Below, piece after piece: positions 43,215 through 52,644 of a DNA stretch of 64,000 nucleotides. The stretch comes from Planctomicrobium piriforme (GTDB lineage Bacteria; Planctomycetota; Planctomycetia; Planctomycetales; Planctomycetaceae). Where the stretch lies: positions 1 to 64,000 of the forward strand of contig NZ_FOQD01000003.1 of assembly GCF_900113665.1 (NCBI RefSeq). Direction: 5' to 3'. Numbering within the stretch: position 1 is the first letter of the stretch; each line of letters opens with the position of its first letter. The notes below the pieces were generated by a model that made no database searches, had not been told where the DNA came from, and saw only the letters and a list, made by a program, of their open reading frames with translations. Made by a program: the position numbers and the translations under genes.

Positions 43215-44234
43215 TTATTCGGCCACCTTCGGGCGGGGCAAAATCGGTGATTCCCAGCCTGTCAGCTCAGTTGGTTTCACGCCGCGGACGTAGCCGTCGA
43301 ACTTGAATGTCGACGGCTGGTATGGCCCTACAAACGCGATGTCGAGTTCCGGAGTGATCTTGCCTTCGAGTCCCGTCGTCCAGAAACAGGCGTTGACCAG
43401 CATGCGTCGGAAACCGTCGTTGAGCAGATCTTCCGAAGCTCCGTAGGTGGTCGTGAAGACTTTCTCCGTCCGTCCCCGTTCACTTTTGTACGTCCGCACC
43501 CACGCGCCGGGGCAGGGCTGTTTGTCCGCCGCTGGAGGAGAGTCGGGCGTCATCCCCTGCAGCGGCTGAGCCAGGGCCAGCACCGTGCAGCCAGGCAGCG
43601 GTTCGGTCCAATACCCTCCCGCCTGCACCCAGACGTCATGAACTCCTCTCAACACCGGATGTTCCATTTCTTCCGGGACGAGTTCGAGGCGGGTGCTCAT
43701 CTCGTGGTTCTTCCCGTAGTGGCCCGCCCATGACTCGCCGAGAATCTGCCGTCCGAAACCGTTGGTCATCTCCGGGCCGGGATACTCGTACGAGAATTTC
43801 GCGAACTCGGAACCCATTGGAATTTTGAAGGCATGCGTGGCGGTCCGCATCCCAATGACCGGTCCTCCGCGGGCGAGGTAATCGACAATCGGCTGCATCT
43901 GTTCCTTCGGCAAATTTTGAAACCGCAGGAAGACCACCATCAGGTCGGCAGAGTTCAATGCCTCGGTGCCTGGTAGATTATTGCAGCCTGGCTCGATCTC
44001 GCCGCTGGCAGGATTCACCGTGAACAGCACCGTACATTTGAACCCGTGACGCCTGGCCAGGATTCGTGCGAGCGCAGGCAACGTCTCTTCCGACCGGTAC
44101 TCGTGATCTCCCGCCAGGAACACAATGTGCTTGCCAGCACCCGTCCCTTCGCCCCCGGAGTAAACCAGCGACTGCGCGAACCCGGGACTTGCGAGGCAAG
44201 TAATAAGAACGATTGAGAGGAGCCAGCGTTGCAT
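43215..44234 (-). CDS. ThuA-like secreted protein
   Basis: 339 residues with a signal peptide (LLSIVLITCLASPGFAQS). The ThuA fold, a glutamine-amidotransferase-like sandwich, shows HIVFLAGDHEYRSEETLP, ADLMVVFLRFQNLPKEQ, GGPVIGMRTATHAF and FTTTYGASEDLLNDGFRRML. In planctomycetes ThuA-like proteins are often linked to trehalose or other sugar breakdown; the catalytic residues are not defined. The neighbouring CE15-type esterase on the same strand suggests a shared carbohydrate role. Confidence 0.85.
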   Translation of the reverse strand: MQRWLLSIVLITCLASPGFAQSLVYSGGEGTGAGKHIVFLAGDHEYRSEETLPALARILARRHGFKCTVLFTVNPASGEIEPGCNNLPGTEALNSADLMVVFLRFQNLPKEQMQPIVDYLARGGPVIGMRTATHAFKIPMGSEFAKFSYEYPGPEMTNGFGRQILGESWAGHYGKNHEMSTRLELVPEEMEHPVLRGVHDVWVQAGGYWTEPLPGCTVLALAQPLQGMTPDSPPAADKQPCPGAWVRTYKSERGRTEKVFTTTYGASEDLLNDGFRRMLVNACFWTTGLEGKITPELDIAFVGPYQPSTFKFDGYVRGVKPTELTGWESPILPRPKVAE

Positions 44235-44288
44235 CAGGATTCCATTTCAACAGTCAGCGAACTTGAAGACCATCAACTTTTGTGAAAG

Positions 44289-44402
44289 AACCACGGAAGG
44301 CACGGATTTCACGGATGAAAATGATTGCAAGTAAAACCGCCGGTGAAAGCCGAAGCACGAACCTGGTCTTAACTCTCCGTGAACTCCGTGCTTTCCGTGG
44401 TT
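44289..44402. repeat. Word-repeat palindrome (CACGGAAGGCACGG type)
   Basis: Arms 44289-44318 (AACCACGGAAGGCACGGA...) and 44373-44402 (...TCCGTGCTTTCCGTGGTT) are near-perfect complements of about 30 nt with a 54-nt spacer. It lies 3' of the CE15-type gene and 5' of thuA; no gene is present in 44235-44442. Confidence 0.85.
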
Positions 44403-44442
44403 AAAACTCTTATTTGGTTGCGGCCGCTGACCGCGACAATTT

Positions 44443-45747
44443 TCAATTCTTTCTCGCACGAAGATGCCGGTCTGCAAAGTTCAGATACTGTTCCCAGTCG
44501 AAGTCGTTGATGTCGTGTTTGCCGGTGCGGATGTGGTAGCCGATCGTTCCATTGCTGATTGGATGATCGACCGGCGGCAGCTCTGTTGAGGGGGCCGCGC
44601 CTCCGATGCCGTCAGTCCCGAGCAGTCGATAGACCGGATCGGCGTAGATCGCTGACAGGTACTCACCCTTCGGGTCGGCCCACAGGTCTTCGGCGGCGCT
44701 CGCCACGTACACCGGTCGCGGGGCGATGAGGGCAATGAGTTCGTGCTGGTCGAAGGGGAGGGCGGCTTCATTCTCATTGAACTGCTTGAAGTTCTCGCAG
44801 AACCAGTGGGGAAACGAGTAATTGATTCTCGCCACCGTCTCTCCGAAATGCCGACGGCTCAGAGCCGCACCGCCGCAGCCAGAGTCGTTGGAAATGACGA
44901 TGGCAAACCTGGGGTCAGTCGCTCCGACCCACAGCGCTGTCTTACCGAGCCGCGAATGGCCGATCGCAATCACCTGTTTCGCGTTGACTCGCGATTCCTG
45001 TTCGAGCGCATCCAGACCGCGGCTCATCCCCCATGCCCAGGCGGCGATGCTTCCCCATTCATCAGGGGCAGGCTGGGACTGACCTGACTTGGCAAACGCC
45101 GGATGCACTCCATTCTGGAACCCGTCGTGAAAGTCCGGATCGATGTCACCGTAATAGGCGGTCGCCAGACCATAGCCCCGTTTCAGCAGCATCTCGACAG
45201 GCCAACGGCTCGCCTGTGAACCACGCGATTCTTCTGTCGCACGGTGATCCACGACGCCGGGCGTTTTGTTTTCCATCCAGTTCGTGTTGAGCGCCACATC
45301 CGGTTCGGTCGTGACGGTGTGGTTCCCGCGAAAGTTCAGTCCCAAGAACACCGGAACCGGCTTGTCGGTCTTGGGGAGATAGAGCAGGATCGTCATCGTG
45401 ACGGGCGTCGGCTGTTCGACGAGGGTCACCTCGATTTCTTTCCGAATCGCCGTCCCGCCGAACACGTCCTTCTCGGAGAGCGTTCGCGTCTTCACGCTTT
45501 TCGGCGCTGGAGGCGCTTTGCCGAACATCTGCTCGGCGAAGAGTTCGAGTAATTGCGGACGACGGCGCTCCGTCCAGTCCTTCGCGCTCGACACGGCACT
45601 GCCGTCGGCAAACTTGAGCGGGTCGGGCAGCGTATAGGCCGGCACCTGGGCTTCGTCGGTGTGCGTCGGCGGGGGAGCGGCGTCGACGGCAGCAGTCAGC
45701 ACGCAACCAGCGGCCATGAGATAGGCAATGCGATTCAGATCAGGCAT
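44443..45747 (-). CDS. CE15-type glucuronoyl/acetyl esterase, secreted
   Basis: 434 residues from ATG 45747, preceded by AGGAG at 6 nt; a longer frame from 45804 lacks support. Signal peptide at the N-terminus. Alpha/beta-hydrolase core: VFLGLNFRGNHTV, AWAWGMSRGLDALEQ, nucleophile Ser in AIGHSRLGKTALWVGATDPR, then RRHFGETVARINYSFPHWF and a terminal His in YHIRTGKHDINDFDW. This matches CE15 glucuronoyl methylesterases, which cut the ester between lignin and glucuronoxylan; the usual GCSRxGK reads GHSRLGK here. Substrate is inferred. Confidence 0.85.
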   Translation of the reverse strand: MPDLNRIAYLMAAGCVLTAAVDAAPPPTHTDEAQVPAYTLPDPLKFADGSAVSSAKDWTERRRPQLLELFAEQMFGKAPPAPKSVKTRTLSEKDVFGGTAIRKEIEVTLVEQPTPVTMTILLYLPKTDKPVPVFLGLNFRGNHTVTTEPDVALNTNWMENKTPGVVDHRATEESRGSQASRWPVEMLLKRGYGLATAYYGDIDPDFHDGFQNGVHPAFAKSGQSQPAPDEWGSIAAWAWGMSRGLDALEQESRVNAKQVIAIGHSRLGKTALWVGATDPRFAIVISNDSGCGGAALSRRHFGETVARINYSFPHWFCENFKQFNENEAALPFDQHELIALIAPRPVYVASAAEDLWADPKGEYLSAIYADPVYRLLGTDGIGGAAPSTELPPVDHPISNGTIGYHIRTGKHDINDFDWEQYLNFADRHLRARKN

Positions 45748-45911
45748 GGAGCGCTCCTGAATTGGACAATCCGACACAAGGCGGGTCGAGCCGGACGGAC
45801 TCACCGCGCGTGCGGAGCCGTCTCAGGGCCAGAGTTTGACAATCTCTTAGCAGGATGTCATGCCCGCGCGCAGGAAGAAGCCGCGTCCATTGAGGGCAGC
45901 CAGCAATTCAG

Positions 45912-46790
45912 TCAGTCCGCGAAAATCGCCGTGACTGTGCTTTCGGGTTCGGGGAGCGAGATGCGGCTCCCTTCGTAGCGGCCAGCCGCATGACCAGCGA
46001 GCGCGCCGCCCACTTCAAACAGGGCCGTCGCTCCGAGAAAATAGCCGGTGCCTTGTCCGGCGAGCAGGCCGTATCGGGGATACAGCACTTGATAGGCCTC
46101 CTTCAGTCCTTCGGCGTCGCCTGTCGTCTGCTCATACGCAATCGCGCGATCTGTCGCGATGGTATGATGCCACATGTTCACGAGCGGCAGCCCTTGGACG
46201 AACGCATACGTCCCAGGATGCTTGCGCCCGGCCACATCAACCGCATAGGCCGTCTCTTCAATAGCGATCGAAGGAACATCCGAGTACACGTTGACGGTGT
46301 TCGTATACGGGTTGTACCAGTCTCCGCCGAAGACCCGGCCTGGCAGAATGGTGTAGCCGAGCCAGTGCCAGACGCCGGCCGTATACCGCCAGCCGGGGGC
46401 GATCTGGTCGTTACTTCTGAGACGCTGCCATTCGCCGCGAGGATCGTACTGGTTCAGCCGCACCTTGGTGTCCGGGAGCCCGGTACAAGCGAGGTACTGC
46501 TCAATCTCGGCTTCGGTTTTCTCGGAGATGTGATGGTTGTCGACGCGGCAGTTCCATAGCAGCACTTTGCCTGGTATCCCGATGACCCAGCCGACTCCGT
46601 CCAGGCACGCGTGCGGCTTCCCCCGTTCGATCTGCGGTTGGGGGGTCGCACAAGCTGCCAGATCCGCAGAGCGATGGAACGTGGCGCAGCCAGTCAGCCC
46701 ACCCATCACCAGGCAGGCGAGTCCCAGAAAGATATTGGTGAGGTGCGATCGCACAGGCGGCTCCGTCCAGATCACGAGGCGGACGCTCAT
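45912..46790 (-). CDS. Lipoprotein of unknown function
   Basis: 292 residues with a lipobox GLTGC (Cys35) after a hydrophobic segment; the first 15 residues may be non-native if a later start is used. Mature features: CLDGVGWVIGIPGKVLLWN, NHHISEKTEAEIEQYL, GDWYNPYTNTVNVYSDVPSI and MWHHTIATDRAIAYEQT. The C-terminus has a Gly/Ala-rich helix (GATALFEVGGALAGHAAG). No family recognised; appears intact. Confidence 0.7.
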   Translation of the reverse strand: MSVRLVIWTEPPVRSHLTNIFLGLACLVMGGLTGCATFHRSADLAACATPQPQIERGKPHACLDGVGWVIGIPGKVLLWNCRVDNHHISEKTEAEIEQYLACTGLPDTKVRLNQYDPRGEWQRLRSNDQIAPGWRYTAGVWHWLGYTILPGRVFGGDWYNPYTNTVNVYSDVPSIAIEETAYAVDVAGRKHPGTYAFVQGLPLVNMWHHTIATDRAIAYEQTTGDAEGLKEAYQVLYPRYGLLAGQGTGYFLGATALFEVGGALAGHAAGRYEGSRISLPEPESTVTAIFAD

Positions 46791-47157
46791 TCCATTCGCG
46801 CCTCCGCGGCCGGGATTTCTACCTCATTTGTCGACCGATTTTCCGGGTAGGCTGCAATTCCGACGGTTCGAATTCACATTGGCGACAGTCTGACGTTCCC
46901 GAACGGCAGAATCCGCCGCAGCAGGGCTTCATCGGAAACAGACTGGGGGATTGGGAGAATTGCCCCAGAAAGACCCGCACCATGCCCCTTGCCGGAATCA
47001 TATCGCTGACGGTTGTGCAGGTTGTGACGCACGCAGTTGAGGTTGTTCTCCAACGGTCAGGAAGCATGCATGGGGTTCCGGTCGTGACGACGGAACCTGA
47101 CTTAGGGTTAAAAAACACGCGAATCCGCGACGATGTTTAAATTTGCGAGCCCGACCG
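46791..47157. other. Divergent intergenic region, no gene seen
   Basis: 367 nt separating the minus-strand lipoprotein from the plus-strand HD-GYP gene. Frames here are shadows without family character. The AT-rich GGGTTAAAAAACACGCG around 47106-47122 is the best place for a promoter of the HD-GYP gene, but no clear -35/-10 pair was found. Confidence 0.4.
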
Positions 47158-48636
47158 ATGTCGATCCAGCTGCCTGCCGAGTTTGCCGGAATGTTGCCTG
47201 CCGTTAGCGGCGTCGATGATCCGAAAACGAAACGGCTGATCTCCAGCCCGTTGATCCGGTTTTCGGAGATCATCTCGGCTCTTTCGGTGGCACTCGACAT
47301 CACGCAGGGGAATGCGCCGGGGCATTGCATGCGTACGGCGCTCATCGGGATGCGTCTGGCTGATGAACTCGAACTCTCCTCGGCTGACCAGTCGGCCCTG
47401 TTTTATGCCCTGCTGCTGAAAGACCTGGGCTGTTCGAGCAATGCAGCCAGGTTCGCCTCACTGTTTCACACCGACGACCAGCGAGTCAAGTACTCGCTGC
47501 GGATGATCGACTGGAGAAACCCGGTCTGTAATCTCAAAAACGTCTGGTCACAGTGCGCACCCGAGGCCGGTCCGCTCGAAAAACTTCTGAAGCTAGCAGT
47601 GCTGTTCCGAACCGGCCCTGCTGCCGCACGCCAAGTGGTTGAAATCCGCTGTGAACGGGGAGCAGAGATTGCCAGCATGCTTCGTCTGCCTGAGGCGACT
47701 TCACTGGCGATTCGCGATCTCGATGAACACTGGGACGGCGGCGGACAGCCCCGCGGGCTCAAAGGGGAAGAGATTTCCTTGCTGGGACGCATCTGCGGGC
47801 TGGCCCAGACCGTCGAGGCCTTCTTCTCGACGCAAAGTCTCGCCGCCGCCTTCGACATTGTGGAACAACGTAAAAGCAAATGGTTCGATCCCAGCCTGGT
47901 GAAGGCCCTGCGCCCGCTGCAGCACGACGCCGCGTTCTGGCAGCGGCTGCAAGGGGACGACTTGATCCGCCAACTCGCCGACCGCGAGCCGCAGGAGGCC
48001 ATTTTGCTGGCGGATGACAATTACCTCGACTGCATTGCCGAGGCGTTTTCGCTGGTCGTCGACGCCAAGTCGCCCTGGACGTACAAGCACTCGGCTAACG
48101 TCGCGAACATCGCCGCAGGTCTCTCGGAAGAACTGGGCTGTACGCCGGAAGTTGTCCGCGATGTGCGCCGCGCGGGGCTGTTGCACGATATCGGCAAGCT
48201 CGGAGTCTCGAACCTCATCCTCGACAAACCTGGCAAGCCGACTGACGAAGAGTTCGCCCAGATCCGCAAGCACGCCGAATACTCGCATCGGGTCCTCTCT
48301 CAGGTGCCGGCCTTCCGCGAACTCGCCGAAGTCGCAGGCGGGCACCACGAACGCCTCGATGGCCGAGGCTATCACCGCGGCCTGGCTGGCGCGGAGATTC
48401 CGTTCGTCACGAGAATTCTGACGGTGGCGGATATCTGCGAAGCCCTGTCGGCCAGCCGCCCGTACCGCGACTCGATGCCGTGGGAGAAGATTGAATCGAT
48501 CCTACAGAAAGACGTCAGCCGCGCCGTCGATGAAGAGTGTTTTGAGGCCCTGCAACGCTGGCAGGTCTCAAACCCGGTCACCTCACGCAGCGAAGACCAG
48601 GCCGCCGCTGTGGATCAAGTCCGGTCGGGGCTGTAA
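47158..48636 (+). CDS. HD-GYP phosphodiesterase with a second, degenerate HD domain
   Basis: 492 residues from ATG 47158 (TTG 47143 possible). The C-terminal half is a complete HD-GYP domain: YKHSANVANIAAGLSEEL, AGLLHDIGKLGVS, and AGGHHERLDGRGYHRGL, expected to hydrolyse cyclic di-GMP. The N-terminal half is a similar domain with changed residues: HCMRTALIGMRLADELEL and ALLLKDLGCSSN (KD in place of HD), then DEHWDGGGQPRGL. It may be regulatory. No transmembrane or receiver domain. Confidence 0.88.
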   Translation: MSIQLPAEFAGMLPAVSGVDDPKTKRLISSPLIRFSEIISALSVALDITQGNAPGHCMRTALIGMRLADELELSSADQSALFYALLLKDLGCSSNAARFASLFHTDDQRVKYSLRMIDWRNPVCNLKNVWSQCAPEAGPLEKLLKLAVLFRTGPAAARQVVEIRCERGAEIASMLRLPEATSLAIRDLDEHWDGGGQPRGLKGEEISLLGRICGLAQTVEAFFSTQSLAAAFDIVEQRKSKWFDPSLVKALRPLQHDAAFWQRLQGDDLIRQLADREPQEAILLADDNYLDCIAEAFSLVVDAKSPWTYKHSANVANIAAGLSEELGCTPEVVRDVRRAGLLHDIGKLGVSNLILDKPGKPTDEEFAQIRKHAEYSHRVLSQVPAFRELAEVAGGHHERLDGRGYHRGLAGAEIPFVTRILTVADICEALSASRPYRDSMPWEKIESILQKDVSRAVDEECFEALQRWQVSNPVTSRSEDQAAAVDQVRSGL

Positions 48637-48643
48637 GGTCTGA

Positions 48644-49153
48644 GGAACCGGACGCTAACGCGTGCCGGCTGATTCGCGTCGATTAACGGGAAATCGCCCC
48701 CAGTTCTGCACGCCCATCAGCCGCTGGGCATTAGCCCACGGTTTTCTCTGCGGGGATTGCGACTTTGAATACTGTGCCATGGGGCGGTTGTGACAGCCCG
48801 TGCGAAATGAGCGGCGTCGCGGCAGCAGTTGTCCGCTGGAATGAACGGGGAACCGGACGCTAACGCGTGCCGGCTGATCGGCGTCGATTAACGGGAAATA
48901 GCCCCCAGACTTGTCCGCCCATCAGCCGCTGGGCCTTCGCCCACGGTTTTCTCTGCGGGCATTGCGACTTTGAATCCTGTGCCATGGGTCGGTTGTGACA
49001 GTCCGTGCGAAATGAGCGGCGTCGCAGCAGCAGTTGTCCGCTGGAATGCAAGGGGAACCGGACGCTAACGCGTGCCGGCTGATCGGCGTCAATCAACGAG
49101 AAATCGCCCTCAGTTCTATACGCCCATCAGCCGCTGGGCCTTCGCCCACGGTC
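48644..49153. repeat. 205-bp tandem repeat, 2.5 copies, of paired REP hairpins
   Basis: Copies start with GGAACCGGACGCTAACGCGT at 48644, 48849 and 49054, so the period is exactly 205 bp; the third copy is cut after the second hairpin. Each unit has a CCGGaCGC/GCGtgCCGG stem, then a CCGcTGGGC/GCCCAcGG stem, then a spacer with TGCCATGGG and GTCGC(G/A)GCAGCAGTTGTCC. Copies 2 and 3 are closest to each other. A further word block (CTCACGCCTCAGGACTCGAG) follows at 49163. The whole space 48637-49295 is repeat with no gene. Confidence 0.9.
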
Positions 49154-49295
49154 CCCCCTTCCTCACGCCTCAGGACTCGAGCCTCAAGCCTCCGCCCCAC
49201 TGGGTTGAATCTTCTCATGCCGGGATGCGATATTCGCTCTTCTGGCGTTTTGCCGCCATTTCCCACAGACAGCATTCCTCCCAGGCTCCCGTTTT

Positions 49296-50351
49296 ATGAA
49301 CAATGTGCCCGATCCCGTCCTCTCCGGACCTGAGTTGCCGACGTTCAAGTTCGAACTCGAAAAGTCGGTCGGCAAGGTCATCGGCAACAGTTACGGGAAA
49401 GAGGCAACCGTTGAAGAATTGCCGATTTCCAAGGGGATCGCCGGCGTGTCGATGCAGCTGGAGCCGGGTGCGATGCGTGAACTGCACTGGCACGCCACCG
49501 CGGCGGAATGGGCGCTCGTTCTCAAAGGCCGCGTTCGCACGACGGTCATCAGCCCGGACGGCACCGCCGAGGTCAACGACTTCCTGCCAGGCGATGTCTG
49601 GTACTTTCCGCGCGGGCATGGCCATGTCCTCGAATGCCTGGGGAATGAACCCTGCCATTTCATTCTGATCTTTGACAACGGCTACTTCTCCGAGTTCGGC
49701 ACGTTCAGCATCTCCGACTGGATCGGGCATGTGCCGCCTGCGTTGCTCGCCAAGAACTTCGGCGTGCCGGAATCGACGTTTGACGGCTTTCCGAAAGAGG
49801 AAGTCTACTTTGGTCGCGGAGCCATCCCCCCGGAGACGGCCGCCATGCCGCTGAAAGGGTACACCGTTCCGCCGCTCACGCATAAATACGAATTACTCTC
49901 TCAGCCTCCGCACCGCACTTTCGACGGCGGTCGCGAGTGGCGGGTCGATTCGACCAGTTTCCCCATCGCCACGACGATTACCGGAGTCGTGCTGGAACTC
50001 GATCCAGGCGGTCTCCGCGTTCTCCACTGGCACCCGACTGCCGATGAATGGCAGTACGTCGTCGAAGGCCAGATCAGCGTGACGATGTTCGGCTCGCACG
50101 GGCGGTTCCGCACCGAAACGCTGAACGCCGGCGACGTCGGCTACATCCCGCAGGGCTACGGGCATTCCGTCGAGAACATCGGCACCACTCCTTGTCGTGT
50201 GCTGATCGGCTTCAACACCGGCATCTACCAGGCGATCGACCTCTCCCAATGGATAGCCGGCAACCCGGCGGACGTGCTGGCAACGAATTTCGGTAAACCC
50301 GCGGCGACGTTTGACCAGTTCCCGAAGACGGATGTGTTTATTACGCGGTGA
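49296..50351 (+). CDS. oxdC: Bicupin oxalate decarboxylase
   Basis: 351 residues, cytosolic bicupin. Each cupin has a Mn site: ELHWHATAAEWALVLKG with GHGHVLE, and LHWHPTADEWQYVVEG with GYGHSVEN. The N-terminal lid, SENS in Bacillus OxdC, reads SEFG here: the catalytic Glu is kept while the two residues that set decarboxylase against oxidase behaviour differ. Converts oxalate to formate and CO2. No formate dehydrogenase lies nearby. The start overlaps the end of the repeat-rich region. Confidence 0.9.
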   Translation: MNNVPDPVLSGPELPTFKFELEKSVGKVIGNSYGKEATVEELPISKGIAGVSMQLEPGAMRELHWHATAAEWALVLKGRVRTTVISPDGTAEVNDFLPGDVWYFPRGHGHVLECLGNEPCHFILIFDNGYFSEFGTFSISDWIGHVPPALLAKNFGVPESTFDGFPKEEVYFGRGAIPPETAAMPLKGYTVPPLTHKYELLSQPPHRTFDGGREWRVDSTSFPIATTITGVVLELDPGGLRVLHWHPTADEWQYVVEGQISVTMFGSHGRFRTETLNAGDVGYIPQGYGHSVENIGTTPCRVLIGFNTGIYQAIDLSQWIAGNPADVLATNFGKPAATFDQFPKTDVFITR

Positions 50352-50408
50352 TCGACGTAAAGAACCACATCGTCTGCATCAGGCATCGCTACTGGAGATG
50401 ATCCATCC

Positions 50409-51140
50409 ATGCGATATGTACTTTTGAATGATCGCTATGCGCCGATCACATCCGGAATTGGCTTTATTGAGTGTGCTTCGTCAGTCGCGGCGAATGCTTT
50501 TTCCAGTTGGCAAGAAGTAATTCAGGAGAGTCGTGGCGTCGCGGTGCGTCGCCTCGAACTGCATGGTGGATTATCAGAAAATCTCCAGCATTTGCTCCCG
50601 CTAACAAGTGTTGAGTGTCGCAGATTCCTGTTTCAGCCAACACGCAGCAACTGGACAGCATATTTCGACAATGGCCACAGAGGAACTGATGTGTTCAGCG
50701 TCGTTTCAACCTTGTGTGAGAAGATTGGTTGCAGGGGCATTCGAGCACTATGTATCGAAGACACCATGCGAAAGTCCCCGACGGGATACCGCGGTCGCTA
50801 CGGCGGCGCGATCATTGAGTTTTATGCAGCCGACCGGAGCAAATGCAATTTCCTGAACATACAAAGATCGATCTCCGCGGCTAATGACGGTGGACGGTGG
50901 CGATTTAACGCCAGTGGAGAGCCATTCCCGTTTGAAACGCAGGCTTCCTATCAAATTCCACGAGTCCGTGACCGCTTCACCCCGCAAATGCTCGATGAGT
51001 ACCTGCAGGCATTGGGGATTCACATGTTCTCTGAGGAGTTCTTCAATTCAGACTGCCCGGGATACCTTATAAAGAAAGAAGGTCCGCACGCAGACAAAAT
51101 GAAGGAATTCACATTGGCCGACGTTCAGGCCTCGTTCTGA
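50409..51140 (+). CDS. Hypothetical protein in an AT-richer island
   Basis: 243 residues, no signal or membrane helix. The sequence contains SVECRRFLFQPTRSNWTAYF, GHRGTDVFSVVSTLCEKIG, YGGAIIEFYAADRSKCNFL and QIPRVRDRFTPQMLDEYL. No family recognised, but size, acidic mixed alpha/beta character and location next to a DUF1629/Imm11-like gene suggest an immunity-type protein. Base composition is poorer in GC than the flanking genes, hinting at recent acquisition. Confidence 0.6.
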   Translation: MRYVLLNDRYAPITSGIGFIECASSVAANAFSSWQEVIQESRGVAVRRLELHGGLSENLQHLLPLTSVECRRFLFQPTRSNWTAYFDNGHRGTDVFSVVSTLCEKIGCRGIRALCIEDTMRKSPTGYRGRYGGAIIEFYAADRSKCNFLNIQRSISAANDGGRWRFNASGEPFPFETQASYQIPRVRDRFTPQMLDEYLQALGIHMFSEEFFNSDCPGYLIKKEGPHADKMKEFTLADVQASF

Positions 51141-51192
51141 CTTCGATTTGGTTCTCGCCTTGGGGAATACTGATGACACGTCCTCGAATGGC

Positions 51193-51232
51193 CGGGTGCC
51201 ACTGCTGAGCTGTACTCGGCTCAGCAGTGCTC
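51193..51232. repeat. 40-bp hairpin element, left copy
   Basis: CGGGTGCCACTGCTGAGC then an 8-nt loop and GCTCAGCAGTG: a perfect 11-bp stem (51200-51210 with 51219-51229). Its inverted, nearly identical twin is at 52645-52684, so the two bracket the DUF1629 gene. Remaining gap 51141-51424 holds nothing else obvious. Confidence 0.88.
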
Positions 51233-51424
51233 TTCCTCGTTCGGTGAAACTTGGCCTCCATTGACATCGATTCGACACAAAGCAGTAGGATCGTTCAGAT
51301 TCAATCCGTCTCCTGCAAGTCGGCCGGCACTCGTCCAACGGTCTACGGGCCTTTCATCGGGGCAAAACGAGGTCGTCACAGCTCTGGCTAAGTTGGAGTA
51401 AACGGCAACGAGTGGAGCATTCTA

Positions 51425-52420
51425 ATGACGCAGGTAAAGGCGATTTACAAACTAGAGTCCATCTCAGATAACCCCAAATTTGAGGGTTTTGGGATGGGTG
51501 AGCAGCCGTCGTTGATGGGACGGCGTGATCGATATGACGATCTCCGCACGGAATATGACTCCAAAGCAAAAGAGTGGAAGACGTCCCGCCTTGCCGAAAT
51601 TTGGGAACCACTCCGTGTCCTGGGGCGAGTGCGACCGTTCAACGATTTTCCCTGCGTCATGGATATTCCCGCATTCAGCGTGAGAGCAGTGGAAGTCCTG
51701 CGAGACATTTTAGAGCCGAACGGCGAGCTACTGCCATTGGACACCAGCGTCGGCTCATATTACCTCTTCAACTGCATGACAGTAGCAGACATCATCGACT
51801 TCGAGCGCTCTAAAATTGATTTCCTTAACAAGCAGACAATCCTGGACATCGATCATCTGGAAGTGTATGAAGATCGCCTCGATGGATTATCTATTTTCCA
51901 AATGCGCAAATATCCCAATAGGTGCTTGGTTACCGATTCGGTCGCGCGGCGGATTCGCGAAGCCAAATTGGAGGGCTTTGAGTTTCAAAAAATGTGGCCG
52001 TTGCCGACCGATGTGTATTGGATGATGCATCGCAAGGATCCCCGATGCCACGACGAGCTGACCGCACAGCCGGCGACCGAATCGCGGCCGATCAAGGGCA
52101 ATACCGTGGTCCTCCGATTGGCCCTTGAAGGAGTAATTCCGTCTGTTGTCGAGGAAGCACGATTCGAAACGATCGCCGATGAATTGGACGCATTGCTTGT
52201 CAATCCGCACAGGAACGCGAAGTACTTTGGCAACCTGGAAATTACGGAATTCGTGCCCGGAGAAGCTCGCTTTTTCCTGAGCTGCCCAGATGCTGACGAG
52301 CTCGCGAAGAAACTCAAGCCTTGGGCAAAAACATTAGATTGGCCCGGTGAGAAATGGCTGTTAAAGCGTTATGGAGAATTCGTCGAGATCGAAGCAACGG
52401 AAAAGGCAGTAGAACTTTAA
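51425..52420 (+). CDS. DUF1629 / Imm11-like immunity protein
   Basis: 331 residues. The DUF1629 (Imm11) core is seen in FSVRAVEVLRDILEPNGELL, SYYLFNCMTVADIIDFERS and YPNRCLVTDSVARRIREAKL, up to about residue 190. An additional 110-residue C-terminal domain (VVLRLALEGVIPSVVEEARF to KRYGEFVEIEATEK) is not part of the family as I know it. Imm11 proteins neutralise polymorphic toxins; no toxin gene is visible in the window. The gene is bracketed by inverted 40-bp hairpin elements and is AT-richer than its surroundings. Confidence 0.72.
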   Translation: MTQVKAIYKLESISDNPKFEGFGMGEQPSLMGRRDRYDDLRTEYDSKAKEWKTSRLAEIWEPLRVLGRVRPFNDFPCVMDIPAFSVRAVEVLRDILEPNGELLPLDTSVGSYYLFNCMTVADIIDFERSKIDFLNKQTILDIDHLEVYEDRLDGLSIFQMRKYPNRCLVTDSVARRIREAKLEGFEFQKMWPLPTDVYWMMHRKDPRCHDELTAQPATESRPIKGNTVVLRLALEGVIPSVVEEARFETIADELDALLVNPHRNAKYFGNLEITEFVPGEARFFLSCPDADELAKKLKPWAKTLDWPGEKWLLKRYGEFVEIEATEKAVEL

Positions 52421-52644
52421 GTGACGGCGGCTGGGGCGTTCGAGAACCGGGGGATGGATCTCAGGTGTTCTCGGAGATTCTGTCTCCAATCAAGATTTGA
52501 TCGCCACAGACCCAGTCGGAGTTGCTGAGGCCATGAATGTCGGCAAGAGTAGGTCAGTCCAACCTGCGCCCCAGCCACTCCGGCGTCCCTCCAATGCCGG
52601 AGATGTGCAACAGGTGTTGATAACTATTGGACTCATGATCGACG

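Noticed and set aside
48644..49153. CRISPR array
   Set aside because: The repeats are 205-bp contiguous tandem copies with conserved spacers and no cas genes, so this is a tandem REP array.
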